A DNA stretch of 64,000 nucleotides from Thiomonas intermedia (GCF_002028405.1 NZ_CP020046.1:434001-498000); one strand, 5' to 3'. Positions 24,592 to 35,738 are shown, numbered from the stretch's first letter. A program made the numbers and translations. The notes: generated by a model not told the origin, from the sequence alone.

Positions 24592-25785
24592 CTAAGGCGG
24601 AAGAACGCTGGCGTTTGCGAGTGGCGAGGATGATTCTCGCTGTCCATCCAGCCAGTCCGCCCACCACTGCATCAGCTCCCTGCGCTGGTCAAGATACTGC
24701 GCTCGGTTGTACGCCGCGCGAACCGCGTCAGTCTCACGGTGCGCAAGCTGGCGCTCGATGACATCGTGCGCAAAGCCAGATTGTTCATTGAGCACCGTGG
24801 ACGCCAGTGCCCGGAATCCATGCGCCGTCATCCGGCCTCGATAGCCCAGCCGGTAAAGCGCGAACAGGAAAGTGTTCTCAGACAGCGGATGCCCTGGGCG
24901 CAGGGGTGAGTCCAGCACGAGATCGCGATCGCCGGTAAACACCCGGAGTTGTTCGAGCACAGCTCGCGCCTGTTGGGACAGCGGCACGACATGCGGCAGT
25001 CCCGCTTTCATTCGGTCCTCTGGGACCACCCAGACCGCGCCGTCCTCGCGCAGTTCAGCCCACCGCATGCCGCGCAACTCGCCGACGCGCACAAAGGTCA
25101 AGGCCAGCAACTGCAATCCCAGTCGGGTGACCGGTTCCTCATAGCCGTCGATCGCCGCGAGCAGCGCACCGGCCTCGCCTGGCGGGATACTGGCCATCGG
25201 CTTTTTCACCTTGCGCGGCTGCAGCACCCGCACCAGGCCGCCAGCACCGTGGCTCTCGATGTAGCCCACATCCTGCGCGTAATCGAACACCGCCGCGATG
25301 CGCCCGGCCACCCGATGCGCCGTTTCAACGCGGCCGCCCTTCTGCACGGCCTGCACCACCTCAACGAGCTTCGTGCGCGGGATCTGGTTGATCGGGAGCG
25401 AACCAATCGCGGGGTACACGAAGCGCTCCAGCGTCCCGGCAACCTGCCCCTGGTGCTTCCCGTTGGACAGCGATGGCAGCTTGATCTTGAGCCACTGCTC
25501 CGTGATTGTCTTGAATGTCGGTGCGACCTTCGCTGCGGGCGCTGCGACCGCGGCGTCGGCCGGCTCGCTCTTGGCCTGCACATGCGCTGCCCGGGCCTGC
25601 GCCAGAGTCATGTTCGGGTAGCGGCCATAGGTCCGTGTGCGCTGTTTGCCGTTCTGCGCATAGTTGGCGCGCCAACTCTTCAGCCCGGTGGGCGCCACAA
25701 AGAGGTACAGGCCACCGCCGACGGTGAGTTTGTAGGGCCGCTCCTGCGGCTTGGCTGCCTCGACAGCCTTCACGGTGAGACTCAT
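24592..25785 (-). CDS. Tyrosine recombinase (P4-type island integrase)
   Basis: The 397-aa protein has the arm-binding N-terminal domain of P4/CP4-57-type integrases (YKLTVGGGLYLFVAPTGLKS, RTYGRYPNMTLAQARA), a core-binding domain and a C-terminal catalytic domain. Catalytic residues visible are R233 (FVRVGELRG), H322-x-x-R325 (AHGFRAL), H349 and Y359 (RAAYNRAQYL). It would integrate the island into the 3' end of the tRNA-Ser gene 160 bp upstream. The start at 25785 is followed by an in-frame family N terminus. Between the gene and the tRNA, ATGGTATCGCCC occurs twice (at the start codon and about 25842), a possible arm-type or regulatory site. Confidence 0.92.
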   Translation of the reverse strand: MSLTVKAVEAAKPQERPYKLTVGGGLYLFVAPTGLKSWRANYAQNGKQRTRTYGRYPNMTLAQARAAHVQAKSEPADAAVAAPAAKVAPTFKTITEQWLKIKLPSLSNGKHQGQVAGTLERFVYPAIGSLPINQIPRTKLVEVVQAVQKGGRVETAHRVAGRIAAVFDYAQDVGYIESHGAGGLVRVLQPRKVKKPMASIPPGEAGALLAAIDGYEEPVTRLGLQLLALTFVRVGELRGMRWAELREDGAVWVVPEDRMKAGLPHVVPLSQQARAVLEQLRVFTGDRDLVLDSPLRPGHPLSENTFLFALYRLGYRGRMTAHGFRALASTVLNEQSGFAHDVIERQLAHRETDAVRAAYNRAQYLDQRRELMQWWADWLDGQRESSSPLANASVLPP

Positions 25786-25888
25786 GGTATCGCCCTTCTG
25801 GATGCCATGGACGATACCACGATTGGCGGCTGGCTGGCATGGTATCGCCCCGGATGCAACGGGACGACTATGGACGCACTCTCCAATG

Positions 25889-25924
25889 AAAAAGCCCCGC
25901 CGCAGAGACTGCGTGGGGCTTTGA
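25889..25924 (-). terminator. Terminator of the tRNA-Ser transcript
   Basis: Read on the minus strand, an AAGCCCCACGC arm and a GCGGCGGGGCTT arm form a hairpin followed by a run of Ts. It lies 22 bp beyond the tRNA 3' end in the direction of tRNA transcription. It could also act on the plus strand. Confidence 0.75.
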
Positions 25925-25945
25925 GGGACTACCTTGGATCAATTC

Positions 25946-26036
25946 TGGCGGAGAGAGGGGGATTCGAACCCCCGAAGGGCTATTAACCCTTACACGCTTT
26001 CCAGGCGTGCGACTTAAACCGCTCATCCATCTCTCC
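25946..26036 (-). tRNA. tRNA-Ser (anticodon GGA)
   Basis: On the minus strand GGAGAGA (26036-26030) pairs with TCTCTCC (25956-25950), followed by discriminator G and an encoded CCA. The anticodon arm ACGCCTGGAAAGCGT shows anticodon GGA, and a long variable arm (AGGGTTAATAGCCCT type) identifies tRNA-Ser. The T arm GGGGGTTCGAATCCCC is intact. Its 3' end faces the integrase, so it is the likely attachment site of the island to its left. Confidence 0.95.
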
Positions 26037-26087
26037 GGTAACCCTTGACTATAGCAGGGTCCCGCGGGCGCCATTTTTTCAGCAGCC

Positions 26088-28067
<1,980 letters not shown>

Positions 28068-28259
28068 GACAGTCTCCTTCGTTTTGTGGAATCGCAGCAA
28101 AAAGGCGCAGACAAAAACAGCGCTATCTGAATTTTGCGCCCTTACGCAGCCCTGACGCAGCCTCGCCCTCCAAAAGCGCAGCGCCCTCGTGGCCTTGGAG
28201 CGAGGTCTCACGACGGGCTTCTAGAATCCCTTTACCACAGCCCCACTTCTGGAGCCTTC

Positions 28260-28910
28260 ATGACCCGTCCTTCCAACCTTCCGCAAATCCACTTCATTCC
28301 CCGCCTGCTGTTTCTGAGCCGCTGGCTGCAGTTGCCGCTCTATGTCGGGCTGATCCTGGCGCTCGGGGTTTATGTCTTTCACTTCTGGGTGGAACTCACC
28401 GATCTGGTCGGGGCGGCGTTCGGCAACCAGGCGTCGCTGGCCCATCTGCTCGAAGCCATCGCCGTGCGCAATCCCCTGCCCGTTGAAGGCGGGCAGGCCC
28501 TGGCGGGAGGGCTGGTGCCCAAGCTCACCGAGACCACCATCATGCTGGTGGTCCTCAGCCTGATCGACGTGGTGATGATCGCCAACCTGCTCATCATGGT
28601 CATCGTCGGGGGGTATGAGACTTTCGTGTCGCGCATGTATCTCGAAGGCCATCCGGACCAGCCGGAATGGCTGTCGCACGTCAATGCCTCGGTGCTCAAG
28701 GTCAAGCTGGCCATGGCCATCATCGGCATCTCATCCATCCATCTGCTGCGCACCTTCATCAATGCCGATGCCTACAGCGTGAAGGCGCTGGTGGCCCAGA
28801 CCACCATCCACGTCGTGTTCCTGCTTTCGGCCATCGCCATTGCCTACACCGACCGGATGATGACCCGCACCATGCTGATGGGCCACGTCAAGACAGACGA
28901 AGCCCATTGA
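28260..28910 (+). CDS. YqhA/UPF0114-family membrane protein (TIGR00645)
   Basis: A 216-aa inner-membrane protein with about four helices: SRWLQLPLYVGLILALGVYV, TETTIMLVVLSLIDVVMIAN continuing into LLIMVIVGGYETFVSRM, a helix around LAMAIIGISSIHLLRTFINA, and TTIHVVFLLSAIAIAYTDRM. The GGYETFVSRM-to-HPDQPEWL segment is the family signature. Function is not established. I chose ATG 28260, right at the family start. It lies 51 bp before the fumarase gene and may be co-transcribed. Confidence 0.88.
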   Translation: MTRPSNLPQIHFIPRLLFLSRWLQLPLYVGLILALGVYVFHFWVELTDLVGAAFGNQASLAHLLEAIAVRNPLPVEGGQALAGGLVPKLTETTIMLVVLSLIDVVMIANLLIMVIVGGYETFVSRMYLEGHPDQPEWLSHVNASVLKVKLAMAIIGISSIHLLRTFINADAYSVKALVAQTTIHVVFLLSAIAIAYTDRMMTRTMLMGHVKTDEAH

Positions 28911-28961
28911 ACGGCGCGGGCAGGCTGCCCTCCCCTTCAACGACAACAAGACGTTCACAAC

Positions 28962-30488
28962 ATGACCACCACCGTTCGCGCCGACGACTTGCGGGACAGC
29001 ATCGCCTCGGCCTTGCAATTCATCAGCTACTACCACCCGGCCGACTACATCAGCCATCTGGCACGCGCCTATGAGCGAGAACAATCGCCTGCTGCCAAGG
29101 ATGCCATGGCGCAGATCCTGACCAACAGCCGCATGTGTGCCGAAGGTCACCGCCCGATCTGTCAGGACACGGGCATCGTCAACGTGTTTCTCGACATCGG
29201 CGTGAACGTGCGGCTCGAGGGCTTTGACGACGGCCTCGATGCGGTGGTCAATGCCGGCGTGCGCCAGGGCTATCTCGACCCGGACAACGTGCTGCGCGCC
29301 TCCCTCGTGGACGACCCGCTCTTCGCGCGCAAGAACACGCGCGACAACACCCCCGCCGTCATCAACGTCAATCTCGTGCCCGGCAACACCGTGTCGGTAA
29401 AGGTGGCCGCCAAAGGCGGCGGCAGCGAGAACAAGAGCAAGTTCATCATGATGAACCCCAGCGACAACCTGGTCGACTGGGTGCTTGCCACCTTGCCGAC
29501 CATGGGTGCTGGCTGGTGCCCGCCGGGCATGCTGGGCATCGGCGTGGGCGGTACGGCGGAGAAGGCCATGCTCATGGCCAAGGAAGCCCTGATGGACGAT
29601 ATCGACATGTCCGATCTGCTGGCTCGCGGCCCCAAGTCCAAGCTGGAGGAGCTGCGCATCGAGCTGTTCCAGAAGGTCAATGCCCTTGGCATCGGCGCGC
29701 AGGGTCTCGGCGGCCTGTCCACCGTGCTGGATGTGAAGATCAAGACCTATCCCTGCCATGCGGCCGGCAAACCCGTGGCCATGATCCCGAACTGTGCCGC
29801 GACCCGGCATGCCCACTTCGTGCTCGATGGCAGCGGCCCGGTCTTTCTGGAGCCACCCAGCCTCGATCTCTGGCCCCAGGTTCACTGGGTACCCGATGCC
29901 GCGCGCAGCCGCCGCGTGAATCTTGACGCCCTGACCCGCGATGAAGTAGCGAGCTGGAAACCGGGCGAAACGCTGCTGCTGTCGGGCGAACTGCTCACCG
30001 GACGCGATGCCGCCCACAAGCGCATCGCCGACATGCTCGCCCGCGGCGAAACCTTGCCCATCGACTTCACCAACCGGATGATCTACTACGTCGGCCCGGT
30101 CGATCCGGTGCGCGACGAGGTCATGGGCCCCGCCGGTCCGACCACCGCCACCCGCATGGACAAGTTCACCGAGACCATGCTGGCGCAGACCGGCCTGATC
30201 GCCATGATCGGCAAGGGCGAGCGCGGCCCGGCGGCCATCGAGTCGATCAAGAAACACCGCAGCGCCTCGCTGATGGCCGTGGGCGGCGCCGCGTATCTCG
30301 TGGCCAAGGCCATCAAGGCTGCGCGCGTGGTCGCCTTCGAAGATCTGGGCATGGAGGCGATCTACGCCTTCACCGTGCAGGACATGCCCGTCACCGTGGC
30401 CGTCGATGCCCAGGGCACTTCGGTCCATCAGACCGGCCCGGCGGAATGGAAGGCACGCATCGCGCAGATTCCGGTCAGCGCCGCCTGA
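28962..30488 (+). CDS. Class I fumarate hydratase (4Fe-4S)
   Basis: This 508-aa enzyme interconverts fumarate and malate. Both halves of the single-chain class I enzyme are present: the alpha-type part with the cluster cysteine in CAEGHRPICQDTGIVNVF, then NVNLVPGNTVSVKVAAKGGG and PTMGAGWCPPGMLGIGVGGT, and the beta-type part with SLDLWPQVHWV, GRDAAHKRI and IYYVGPVDPVRDEVMGPAGP. Length is typical. Class I enzymes are oxygen-sensitive, which fits a microaerophilic habit, but no second fumarase can be judged from this window. Confidence 0.93.
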   Translation: MTTTVRADDLRDSIASALQFISYYHPADYISHLARAYEREQSPAAKDAMAQILTNSRMCAEGHRPICQDTGIVNVFLDIGVNVRLEGFDDGLDAVVNAGVRQGYLDPDNVLRASLVDDPLFARKNTRDNTPAVINVNLVPGNTVSVKVAAKGGGSENKSKFIMMNPSDNLVDWVLATLPTMGAGWCPPGMLGIGVGGTAEKAMLMAKEALMDDIDMSDLLARGPKSKLEELRIELFQKVNALGIGAQGLGGLSTVLDVKIKTYPCHAAGKPVAMIPNCAATRHAHFVLDGSGPVFLEPPSLDLWPQVHWVPDAARSRRVNLDALTRDEVASWKPGETLLLSGELLTGRDAAHKRIADMLARGETLPIDFTNRMIYYVGPVDPVRDEVMGPAGPTTATRMDKFTETMLAQTGLIAMIGKGERGPAAIESIKKHRSASLMAVGGAAYLVAKAIKAARVVAFEDLGMEAIYAFTVQDMPVTVAVDAQGTSVHQTGPAEWKARIAQIPVSAA

Positions 30489-30499
30489 ACGCATGCCGG

Positions 30500-30721
30500 A
30501 TGAGCATCCCGTTGGAATGCGACGCCATCCGCTGCCCGCTCTGCGGTCAGCCCAATGCGTGCGCGATGGCGTGTGGCAGCCCGGCGTCCCATTGCTGGTG
30601 CAGCTCGGCGCGCATCGCGCCCCAAACCCTCGCCCGCATTCCCGAAGCGAGCCAGCGCCTGGCCTGCCTGTGCCCGCGCTGCGCGGGCGCTGAACCCGCG
30701 ACCCCCAACGAGCGCCCATGA
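30500..30721 (+). CDS. Cysteine-rich CWC-family protein
   Basis: A 73-aa protein with eight or so cysteines in the order expected of the CWC family: CPLCGQPNACAMACG, HCWCSSARI and ACLCPRCAG. The paired cysteines suggest a zinc or iron-sulfur site; function is unknown. The start ATG 30500 follows the fumarase stop by 11 bp, and the stop overlaps the murI start (ATGA), so it is part of an operon. Confidence 0.75.
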   Translation: MSIPLECDAIRCPLCGQPNACAMACGSPASHCWCSSARIAPQTLARIPEASQRLACLCPRCAGAEPATPNERP

Positions 30722-31518
30722 ACAAGCCCGCCAGCATCGGCGTGTTCGATTCCGGTGTGGGCGGCCTCACGGTGCTGCGGGCCTTGCGGGCAACCCTGCC
30801 CGAGGCCAGGTTGATCTATGTGGCCGACTCGGCCCACGCGCCCTACGGCGACCGATCCGATGACTTCCTGCTGGAGCGCTCACGCCAGGTCACCCGCTTT
30901 CTCATCGAGGAGGGCGCCCGTCTCATCGTCGTGGCCTGCAACACCGCCACCGCGGCAGCCATCGCGGCGCTGCGTTCGGAGTTCGACCTGCCCTTCGTCG
31001 GCATCGAACCTGGCATCAAGCCCGCGCTGGCCCGCAGCGACACGCGGCGCGTGGGCGTCCTCGCCACCCCGTCCACCCTGCGCAGCGCCAAGTTCCGCGC
31101 CCTGCTGCATACCCATGCGTCAGCCGATGAGCCGGTGCTGCAGCCCTGCCCCGGCCTGGCCGATGCCGTGGAACGTGGCGATCTGGCGGCACCGGATCTG
31201 CGGCAATTGATTCACCGTTACTGCGCGCCCCTGCACGCCGCCCAGTGCGATACGGTGGTTCTGGGCTGCACCCACTACCCCCTGCTCGCCCAAGCCATAC
31301 AGGCCGAGCTCGGCCCTCGCGTCCATCTGATCGACACCGCCGAGCCCGTGGCGCGCCAGGCCGCCAGGCTGTGGAAGACCGAGCCGGCGACACCGGCCGA
31401 ACCTCCCCGCCTCTACACCAATGGCGACCTTGCCGTGCTGCGGCGCATGGCGGATCTGTGTGCTCAGCAGGACGCCACGGTGCATCGCTGGTCGGCAGCG
31501 CCGCACGGAGCGCCGTGA
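30718..31518 (+). CDS. murI: Glutamate racemase
   Basis: The 266-aa enzyme makes D-glutamate for peptidoglycan. The N-terminal motif IGVFDSGVGGLTVLRAL, the first catalytic cysteine C74 in VVACNTATAAA, the second C184 in VVLGCTHYPLL and the final H in TVHRWS are present. Length matches MurI. It overlaps the CWC gene by four bases. Confidence 0.95.
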   Translation: MNKPASIGVFDSGVGGLTVLRALRATLPEARLIYVADSAHAPYGDRSDDFLLERSRQVTRFLIEEGARLIVVACNTATAAAIAALRSEFDLPFVGIEPGIKPALARSDTRRVGVLATPSTLRSAKFRALLHTHASADEPVLQPCPGLADAVERGDLAAPDLRQLIHRYCAPLHAAQCDTVVLGCTHYPLLAQAIQAELGPRVHLIDTAEPVARQAARLWKTEPATPAEPPRLYTNGDLAVLRRMADLCAQQDATVHRWSAAPHGAP

Positions 31519-31615
31519 GCCTGCAGAGAATCGCAGGGCCGGGGACAATGGGCAATCCGTACGTCTCACGCCGTTCGTCACTCTGCGGTCAGCGGCACCC
31601 TCTCGATCAGATCCC

Positions 31616-32731
31616 ATGTCGTCCTCCCTGTTTTCCCCGTTCTCCCTCGGCGCCCTCGGGCTTCGCAACCGCATCGTCGTCAGCCCGATGTGCCAATACA
31701 GCGCCGTGGACGGCAATGCCACACCCTGGCATCGCGTGCACCTTGGCCAGCTCGCGCAAAGCGGTGCCGGCCTTCTGTTCATCGAAGCCACCGCAGTAGA
31801 GGCGCCAGGCCGCATCACCCCCGGTTGCCTGGGTCTGTACTCGGCCGACAACGTGAGCGCGCTGCGCGCCGTGCTCGACGACGTGCGCAGCTTCAGCGAC
31901 ATGCCCATCGGCATTCAACTCGGGCACGCCGGGCGCAAGGCGTCCAGCGCACGGCCCTGGGACGGCGGCCAGCTGCTGCCGTCTTCCCAGGGGGGCTGGA
32001 CGACCGTGGCGCCATCCGCGGTACCGCACGGCGCGCAGGAAGCCACACCGCAGGCGCTCGACCCAAGCGGGCTGACTCGCATTCGCGAAGCCTTCGTTCA
32101 GGCCGCACTGCGCGCTGCCGATCTGGGGCTGCAGGCGGTCGAGTTGCATTGCGCGCATGGCTACCTGCTGCATCAGTTTCTCTCGCCTCTGTCCAACCAG
32201 CGCGACGACGCCTACGGCGGCAGCCTGGCCCATCGCATGCGCTACCCGCTGGACATCTTCGACGCGGTACGCGAGGCCCTTCCGGCGGCGATTCCGCTGG
32301 GCGTGCGGGTCTCGGCAACCGATTGGGTCGAAGGCGGCTGGGATCTGGAGCAAACCCTCGCCTTCGCCCACGCGCTCAAACAACGCGGCTGCGACTGGAT
32401 CGACGTGTCCTCCGGCGGCCTATCACCCAAGCAGCAAATCCCCATCGGACCCGGCTATCAGGTGCCGCTGGCCCAGGCGGTACGTGCGGCCACCGCCCTG
32501 CCCACCCTGTCCGTCGGCCTCATCACCGAAGCCCGGCAGGCTGAGGCCATTGTGGCCGAGGGCCGTGCCGATCTGGTGGCGCTGGCCCGCGCCCTGCTGT
32601 GGAATCCCCACTGGGCCTGGCACGCCGCCGCCGAACTCGGCGCTCAGGTGAAGGTGCCCCCGCAATACTGGCGCAGTGAACCTCGCGACGCACGCGGCGT
32701 CTTTGCCAACGCGGCCATCGGTCAGCGCTGA
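31616..32731 (+). CDS. NADH:flavin oxidoreductase, YqjM-type Old Yellow Enzyme
   Basis: The 371-aa protein is a TIM-barrel flavin oxidoreductase: RNRIVVSPMCQYSAVDG holds the YqjM-type active-site cysteine next to FMN, GIQLGHAGRKAS has the substrate-binding H, ELHCAHGYLLHQFLSPLSNQ the family barrel strand, and RADLVALARALLWNPHWAW the FMN phosphate-binding end. Members reduce activated C=C bonds with NAD(P)H. The start is ATG 31616. A 325-bp gap with a likely promoter follows. Confidence 0.9.
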   Translation: MSSSLFSPFSLGALGLRNRIVVSPMCQYSAVDGNATPWHRVHLGQLAQSGAGLLFIEATAVEAPGRITPGCLGLYSADNVSALRAVLDDVRSFSDMPIGIQLGHAGRKASSARPWDGGQLLPSSQGGWTTVAPSAVPHGAQEATPQALDPSGLTRIREAFVQAALRAADLGLQAVELHCAHGYLLHQFLSPLSNQRDDAYGGSLAHRMRYPLDIFDAVREALPAAIPLGVRVSATDWVEGGWDLEQTLAFAHALKQRGCDWIDVSSGGLSPKQQIPIGPGYQVPLAQAVRAATALPTLSVGLITEARQAEAIVAEGRADLVALARALLWNPHWAWHAAAELGAQVKVPPQYWRSEPRDARGVFANAAIGQR

Positions 32732-32945
32732 AGAAGCGGCCACGCCACCCCCGGCGTGTTCGAGCCGCGCCGCGGCAATTTGTTGTGGATCAAGCGTTTT
32801 CGTCCAGTGTCGCCCCATAGCGACGCCAGGAGTAAGGGTTGCGGTCGGCAGCAATCAGCGTAAACCCTGGTTTTTCACGTGGTGCGGCCCCTTTGTGACC
32901 GCCGTCACGCACATATAGAAAAACCTGCACGTCTCGGCGTGCAAT

Positions 32946-32959
32946 TTGACAAAGATTAA
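32946..32959 (+). promoter_or_regulatory. FNR/ANR-like box upstream of the oxidase-FCSD operon
   Basis: TTGACAAAGATTAA matches the FNR consensus TTGAT-N4-ATCAA at 8 of 10 fixed bases. It lies 97 bp before the start of the first operon gene, in the AT-rich part of an otherwise gene-free 324-bp stretch (32732-33055). Control by low oxygen would make sense for a terminal oxidase-like operon. This is a single-site match by eye. Confidence 0.4.
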
Positions 32960-33055
32960 ATCCCCACACCTCCCATCTTCCGATACTCCCTACAGTAACA
33001 AATTGTCGCTATTTGCAACATCCCGGCGTAAGCAGCGCCGCGTCAAGGAGTCGAG

Positions 33056-34492
33056 ATGGATTGGGTCGGGCTTTATCCCACCTGGTATGAACCGGGAGTG
33101 GGCAGTGGTTGGGTGGTGGGCATCATGGCCACCATTCACGTCTTGGCATCGCACACCTCGGTCGGCGCGGCCATTCTGTTTGCCTATTTGGCGGTCATCG
33201 CCTACCGCCGCAATCAGCCGCAGCTGCTGGATTACATCCGCCAATACGGCATGTTCCTGCTGGTGTTCTCGTATGTCATCGGCTCGATCACCGGGCCGGG
33301 CATCTGGTATTCCACCACGGTGGCCAGCCCGCGCGGCATCTCTGCCCTGATCCACAGCTTCGTATGGAAATGGGCGACCGAGTGGGTGTTCTTCGTCATC
33401 GAAGTCGTGGGCGTCTATCTGGTCATCTACCTCGTGGGCCGGGTGGATCAACGCACCCACATGCGCATCGCCGTGATCTTCGGGCTGGCGTCGTACACCA
33501 CCATGCTCATCATCCTCGGCATTCTGTCGTTCATGATGGTGCCGGGCAAGGAAGCCTGGTTCACCGAGGGCGGCTACCTCAATGGTTTCTACGGCGCCAA
33601 CACCTTTGCCCAACTGGCCATGCGTACGGCCTTCATGTTCACCATGACGGCCGTGGTCGGCGGCATCGTCGCGGCGCGCATCACCGATCCGCGCTTCAAA
33701 CGGGAGATCACGCGCAAGCTGGCCTGGCTGGGCATTGTGTCGTCGCTGACCGGCGCGGCCTTGTTCCAGTGGTATCTGCGCACGCTGCCGGAAACGGCGC
33801 ATCTGGTGATGGACAACCGCCTGCCGTCGTACTTCCAGCCGGCCATCGTGACCGTGCTTCTGGGCATCTTGGCCTATTTCGTGATGACGCTGCTTTCGTC
33901 GCGCACCCTGGTGGTCTGGGGTGCCTCGGTGGCCACGGTGAGCATTCTGGTGCTCGGCCTGTGGCCCGAGGAGGTGGCTCGCGAATCGATCCGCAAACCC
34001 TGGGTGGCCGGGCAGTATGTCTATTCGAATCAGGTCATAGGTCGCGACGTGCCGGGCATGCACATCAAGAGCGAGCTGCCCTTGCTCGAAGCGCACGGCT
34101 TCCTGAAATCGCAGGTCTTCGTCCCCGACAACCTGCGCGTGGTGACGCCGGACAACATGCTCAAAGTCGGCGAGTCGCTGGCGCTGACCACCTGCTCCAA
34201 CTGCCACTCGCTGAGCGATACAGGCATGCGACCGCTGCACCGGTATTTCGGCGGCACCGGCAACGTCGCCGAGGTGGAGAACTACCTCCGCGGCGCCTTG
34301 TCCACGGGCGCCACGCTGTACATGCCCATGATTCCGCTCAAGCCCGAGGAGGCCGAGGCGCTGGCCGTGTTCATCGTGAACATGAAACAACCCCAGGCGG
34401 CACTGGCGCATATCCAGCACAAGGCGGCGCTGGCCCAGACCGGCGCGCAGCCGCTTTCCTCCCCCGCTGCCCAGACTTTCGAGGTGCGCTGA
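33056..34492 (+). CDS. CydA-like membrane subunit with fused c-type heme domain
   Basis: The 478-aa protein has nine or so membrane helices followed by a C-terminal cytochrome c domain. The helix pattern (WVVGIMATIHVLASHTSVGA, VIGSITGPGIWYSTT, KWATEWVFFVIEVVGVYL with two Glu) resembles cytochrome bd subunit I, including a histidine in the first helix and paired glutamates in the third, but the quinol-binding GRQPW loop of CydA is not seen. The heme c site is C380-S-N-C383-H384, with M391 or a later Met as possible axial ligand. It is first in a five-gene operon with cytochromes and FccB. I infer a bd-superfamily reductase that takes electrons through cytochrome c; the substrate is unproven. 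Confidence 0.6.
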   Translation: MDWVGLYPTWYEPGVGSGWVVGIMATIHVLASHTSVGAAILFAYLAVIAYRRNQPQLLDYIRQYGMFLLVFSYVIGSITGPGIWYSTTVASPRGISALIHSFVWKWATEWVFFVIEVVGVYLVIYLVGRVDQRTHMRIAVIFGLASYTTMLIILGILSFMMVPGKEAWFTEGGYLNGFYGANTFAQLAMRTAFMFTMTAVVGGIVAARITDPRFKREITRKLAWLGIVSSLTGAALFQWYLRTLPETAHLVMDNRLPSYFQPAIVTVLLGILAYFVMTLLSSRTLVVWGASVATVSILVLGLWPEEVARESIRKPWVAGQYVYSNQVIGRDVPGMHIKSELPLLEAHGFLKSQVFVPDNLRVVTPDNMLKVGESLALTTCSNCHSLSDTGMRPLHRYFGGTGNVAEVENYLRGALSTGATLYMPMIPLKPEEAEALAVFIVNMKQPQAALAHIQHKAALAQTGAQPLSSPAAQTFEVR

Positions 34493-34493
34493 C

Positions 34494-35729
34494 ATGAACA
34501 GCGAAATGCTCTACGCCCTGCGCGACGTCGCAGGCGTGCCGTCCCATCCCATCGTGTTTCTGCTGTTGGGCGTGCTGACCTTTGCGCTGCACATCGCCGC
34601 GGTCCAGGTCATGCTCGGTGCCACGGCGCTCGTGCTGGCCAATGCCTTCAGTCGCAACCCCATGCGTCGCCGCCTGGCTGCGGCCATGACCACCACGGCC
34701 AAGATCGCAGTGTCGGTGGCGGTGGTGCTCGGCGTGGCGCCGCTGCTGTTCGTGCAGGTGACCTACGACCCCTTCTGGTACACGAGCAATGTGCTGTCGG
34801 CCTGGTGGGTCATCGGCTTCATTCTGTTGCTGATCGCCGCTTACATGGCGCTGTACTTCTTCTATAGCCGCAATCACCACCTCGAAGACCCCCGGCAGGA
34901 TGCGCGCTCGGGCTGGAGCCTGGTGGCGGCGCTGGCGCTGTTTCTCGTGGTCGGCTTCATCATGCATGTGCTCACGCAACAGATGCTCAGCCCCGAGAAG
35001 TGGATGGCCTGGTACGCGCCGAATGGCGTGATCGACCCGAGCGGCCGCACGCTGCACGACTACAACCTGTGGCGCTTTGGCTTTTTCATCGCCCTGGCCG
35101 CACCGGTCTCGGGGGCCTGGCTGTTCGCCTATCGCCGCTATCTCGGCGCAGGCCAACTGGCGGACGCGGCCTACCTGCAATGGGTCGGGCGACTCGCCGG
35201 CCGGATGCTCCATGTCGGCGGCGTGATCGCGCTGGCGTTGTTCGCAGGCTGGATGAGCACGTTGCCGGCCAACATCGCCAGCTTCGCCACCTCGCCCGTC
35301 GTGCTGCTCAGCGTGGCGCTGCTGCTGCTCACCGTCCTGCTGCCCGCACTGCTGGGCCCGCGCACGCTGAACTCTTCTCTTGGCTACGCCCCCTTCGCCC
35401 TTGGCGCCGTGGCGCTGATCGCCGTGGCCGCGCTACGCGAAGTGCTGCGCTGGACCGTGCTCAAGGGCGTGCATGGCTACGACGTGTTCACCTACCCGGT
35501 TCACATGGACTGGTACAGCAATGTGCTGTTCTTCGCCACCTTCGCCCTGATCGGCGGCAGCACCCTGGCCTACTTCCTCGCCGTGGCCTGGAAAGTCGGT
35601 CAGACTCCCAAGGGACAGATCTATACGCCCTCCCCCTTCATCGACCGCATCGGAACGGCGTCGCTGTGGCTGATCGGGGTCTGGATCGTCCAGTTCTTCG
35701 TGGTCGGCTTCGTCGTCTGGGCGCGCTAA
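34494..35729 (+). CDS. Multi-spanning membrane subunit paired with the CydA-like protein
   Basis: A 411-aa integral membrane protein with about nine to ten helices (HPIVFLLLGVLTFALHIAAV, VLGVAPLLFVQVTYDPFWY, WVIGFILLLIAAYMALYFFY, and further). It begins two bases after the preceding stop and is followed by the cytochrome c gene with a good AAGGAG site. The position corresponds to subunit II of a two-subunit oxidase, yet I see no clear CydB signature. Histidines at the ends of several helices (LHIAAV, HVLTQQ, HVGGV) could be heme ligands. Function inferred from context only. Confidence 0.6.
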   Translation: MNSEMLYALRDVAGVPSHPIVFLLLGVLTFALHIAAVQVMLGATALVLANAFSRNPMRRRLAAAMTTTAKIAVSVAVVLGVAPLLFVQVTYDPFWYTSNVLSAWWVIGFILLLIAAYMALYFFYSRNHHLEDPRQDARSGWSLVAALALFLVVGFIMHVLTQQMLSPEKWMAWYAPNGVIDPSGRTLHDYNLWRFGFFIALAAPVSGAWLFAYRRYLGAGQLADAAYLQWVGRLAGRMLHVGGVIALALFAGWMSTLPANIASFATSPVVLLSVALLLLTVLLPALLGPRTLNSSLGYAPFALGAVALIAVAALREVLRWTVLKGVHGYDVFTYPVHMDWYSNVLFFATFALIGGSTLAYFLAVAWKVGQTPKGQIYTPSPFIDRIGTASLWLIGVWIVQFFVVGFVVWAR

Positions 35730-35738
35730 GGAGCTTGT

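Noticed and set aside
28731-30770. A 679-codon minus-strand frame
   Set aside because: It is antisense to the fumarase gene, with shadow-like composition.
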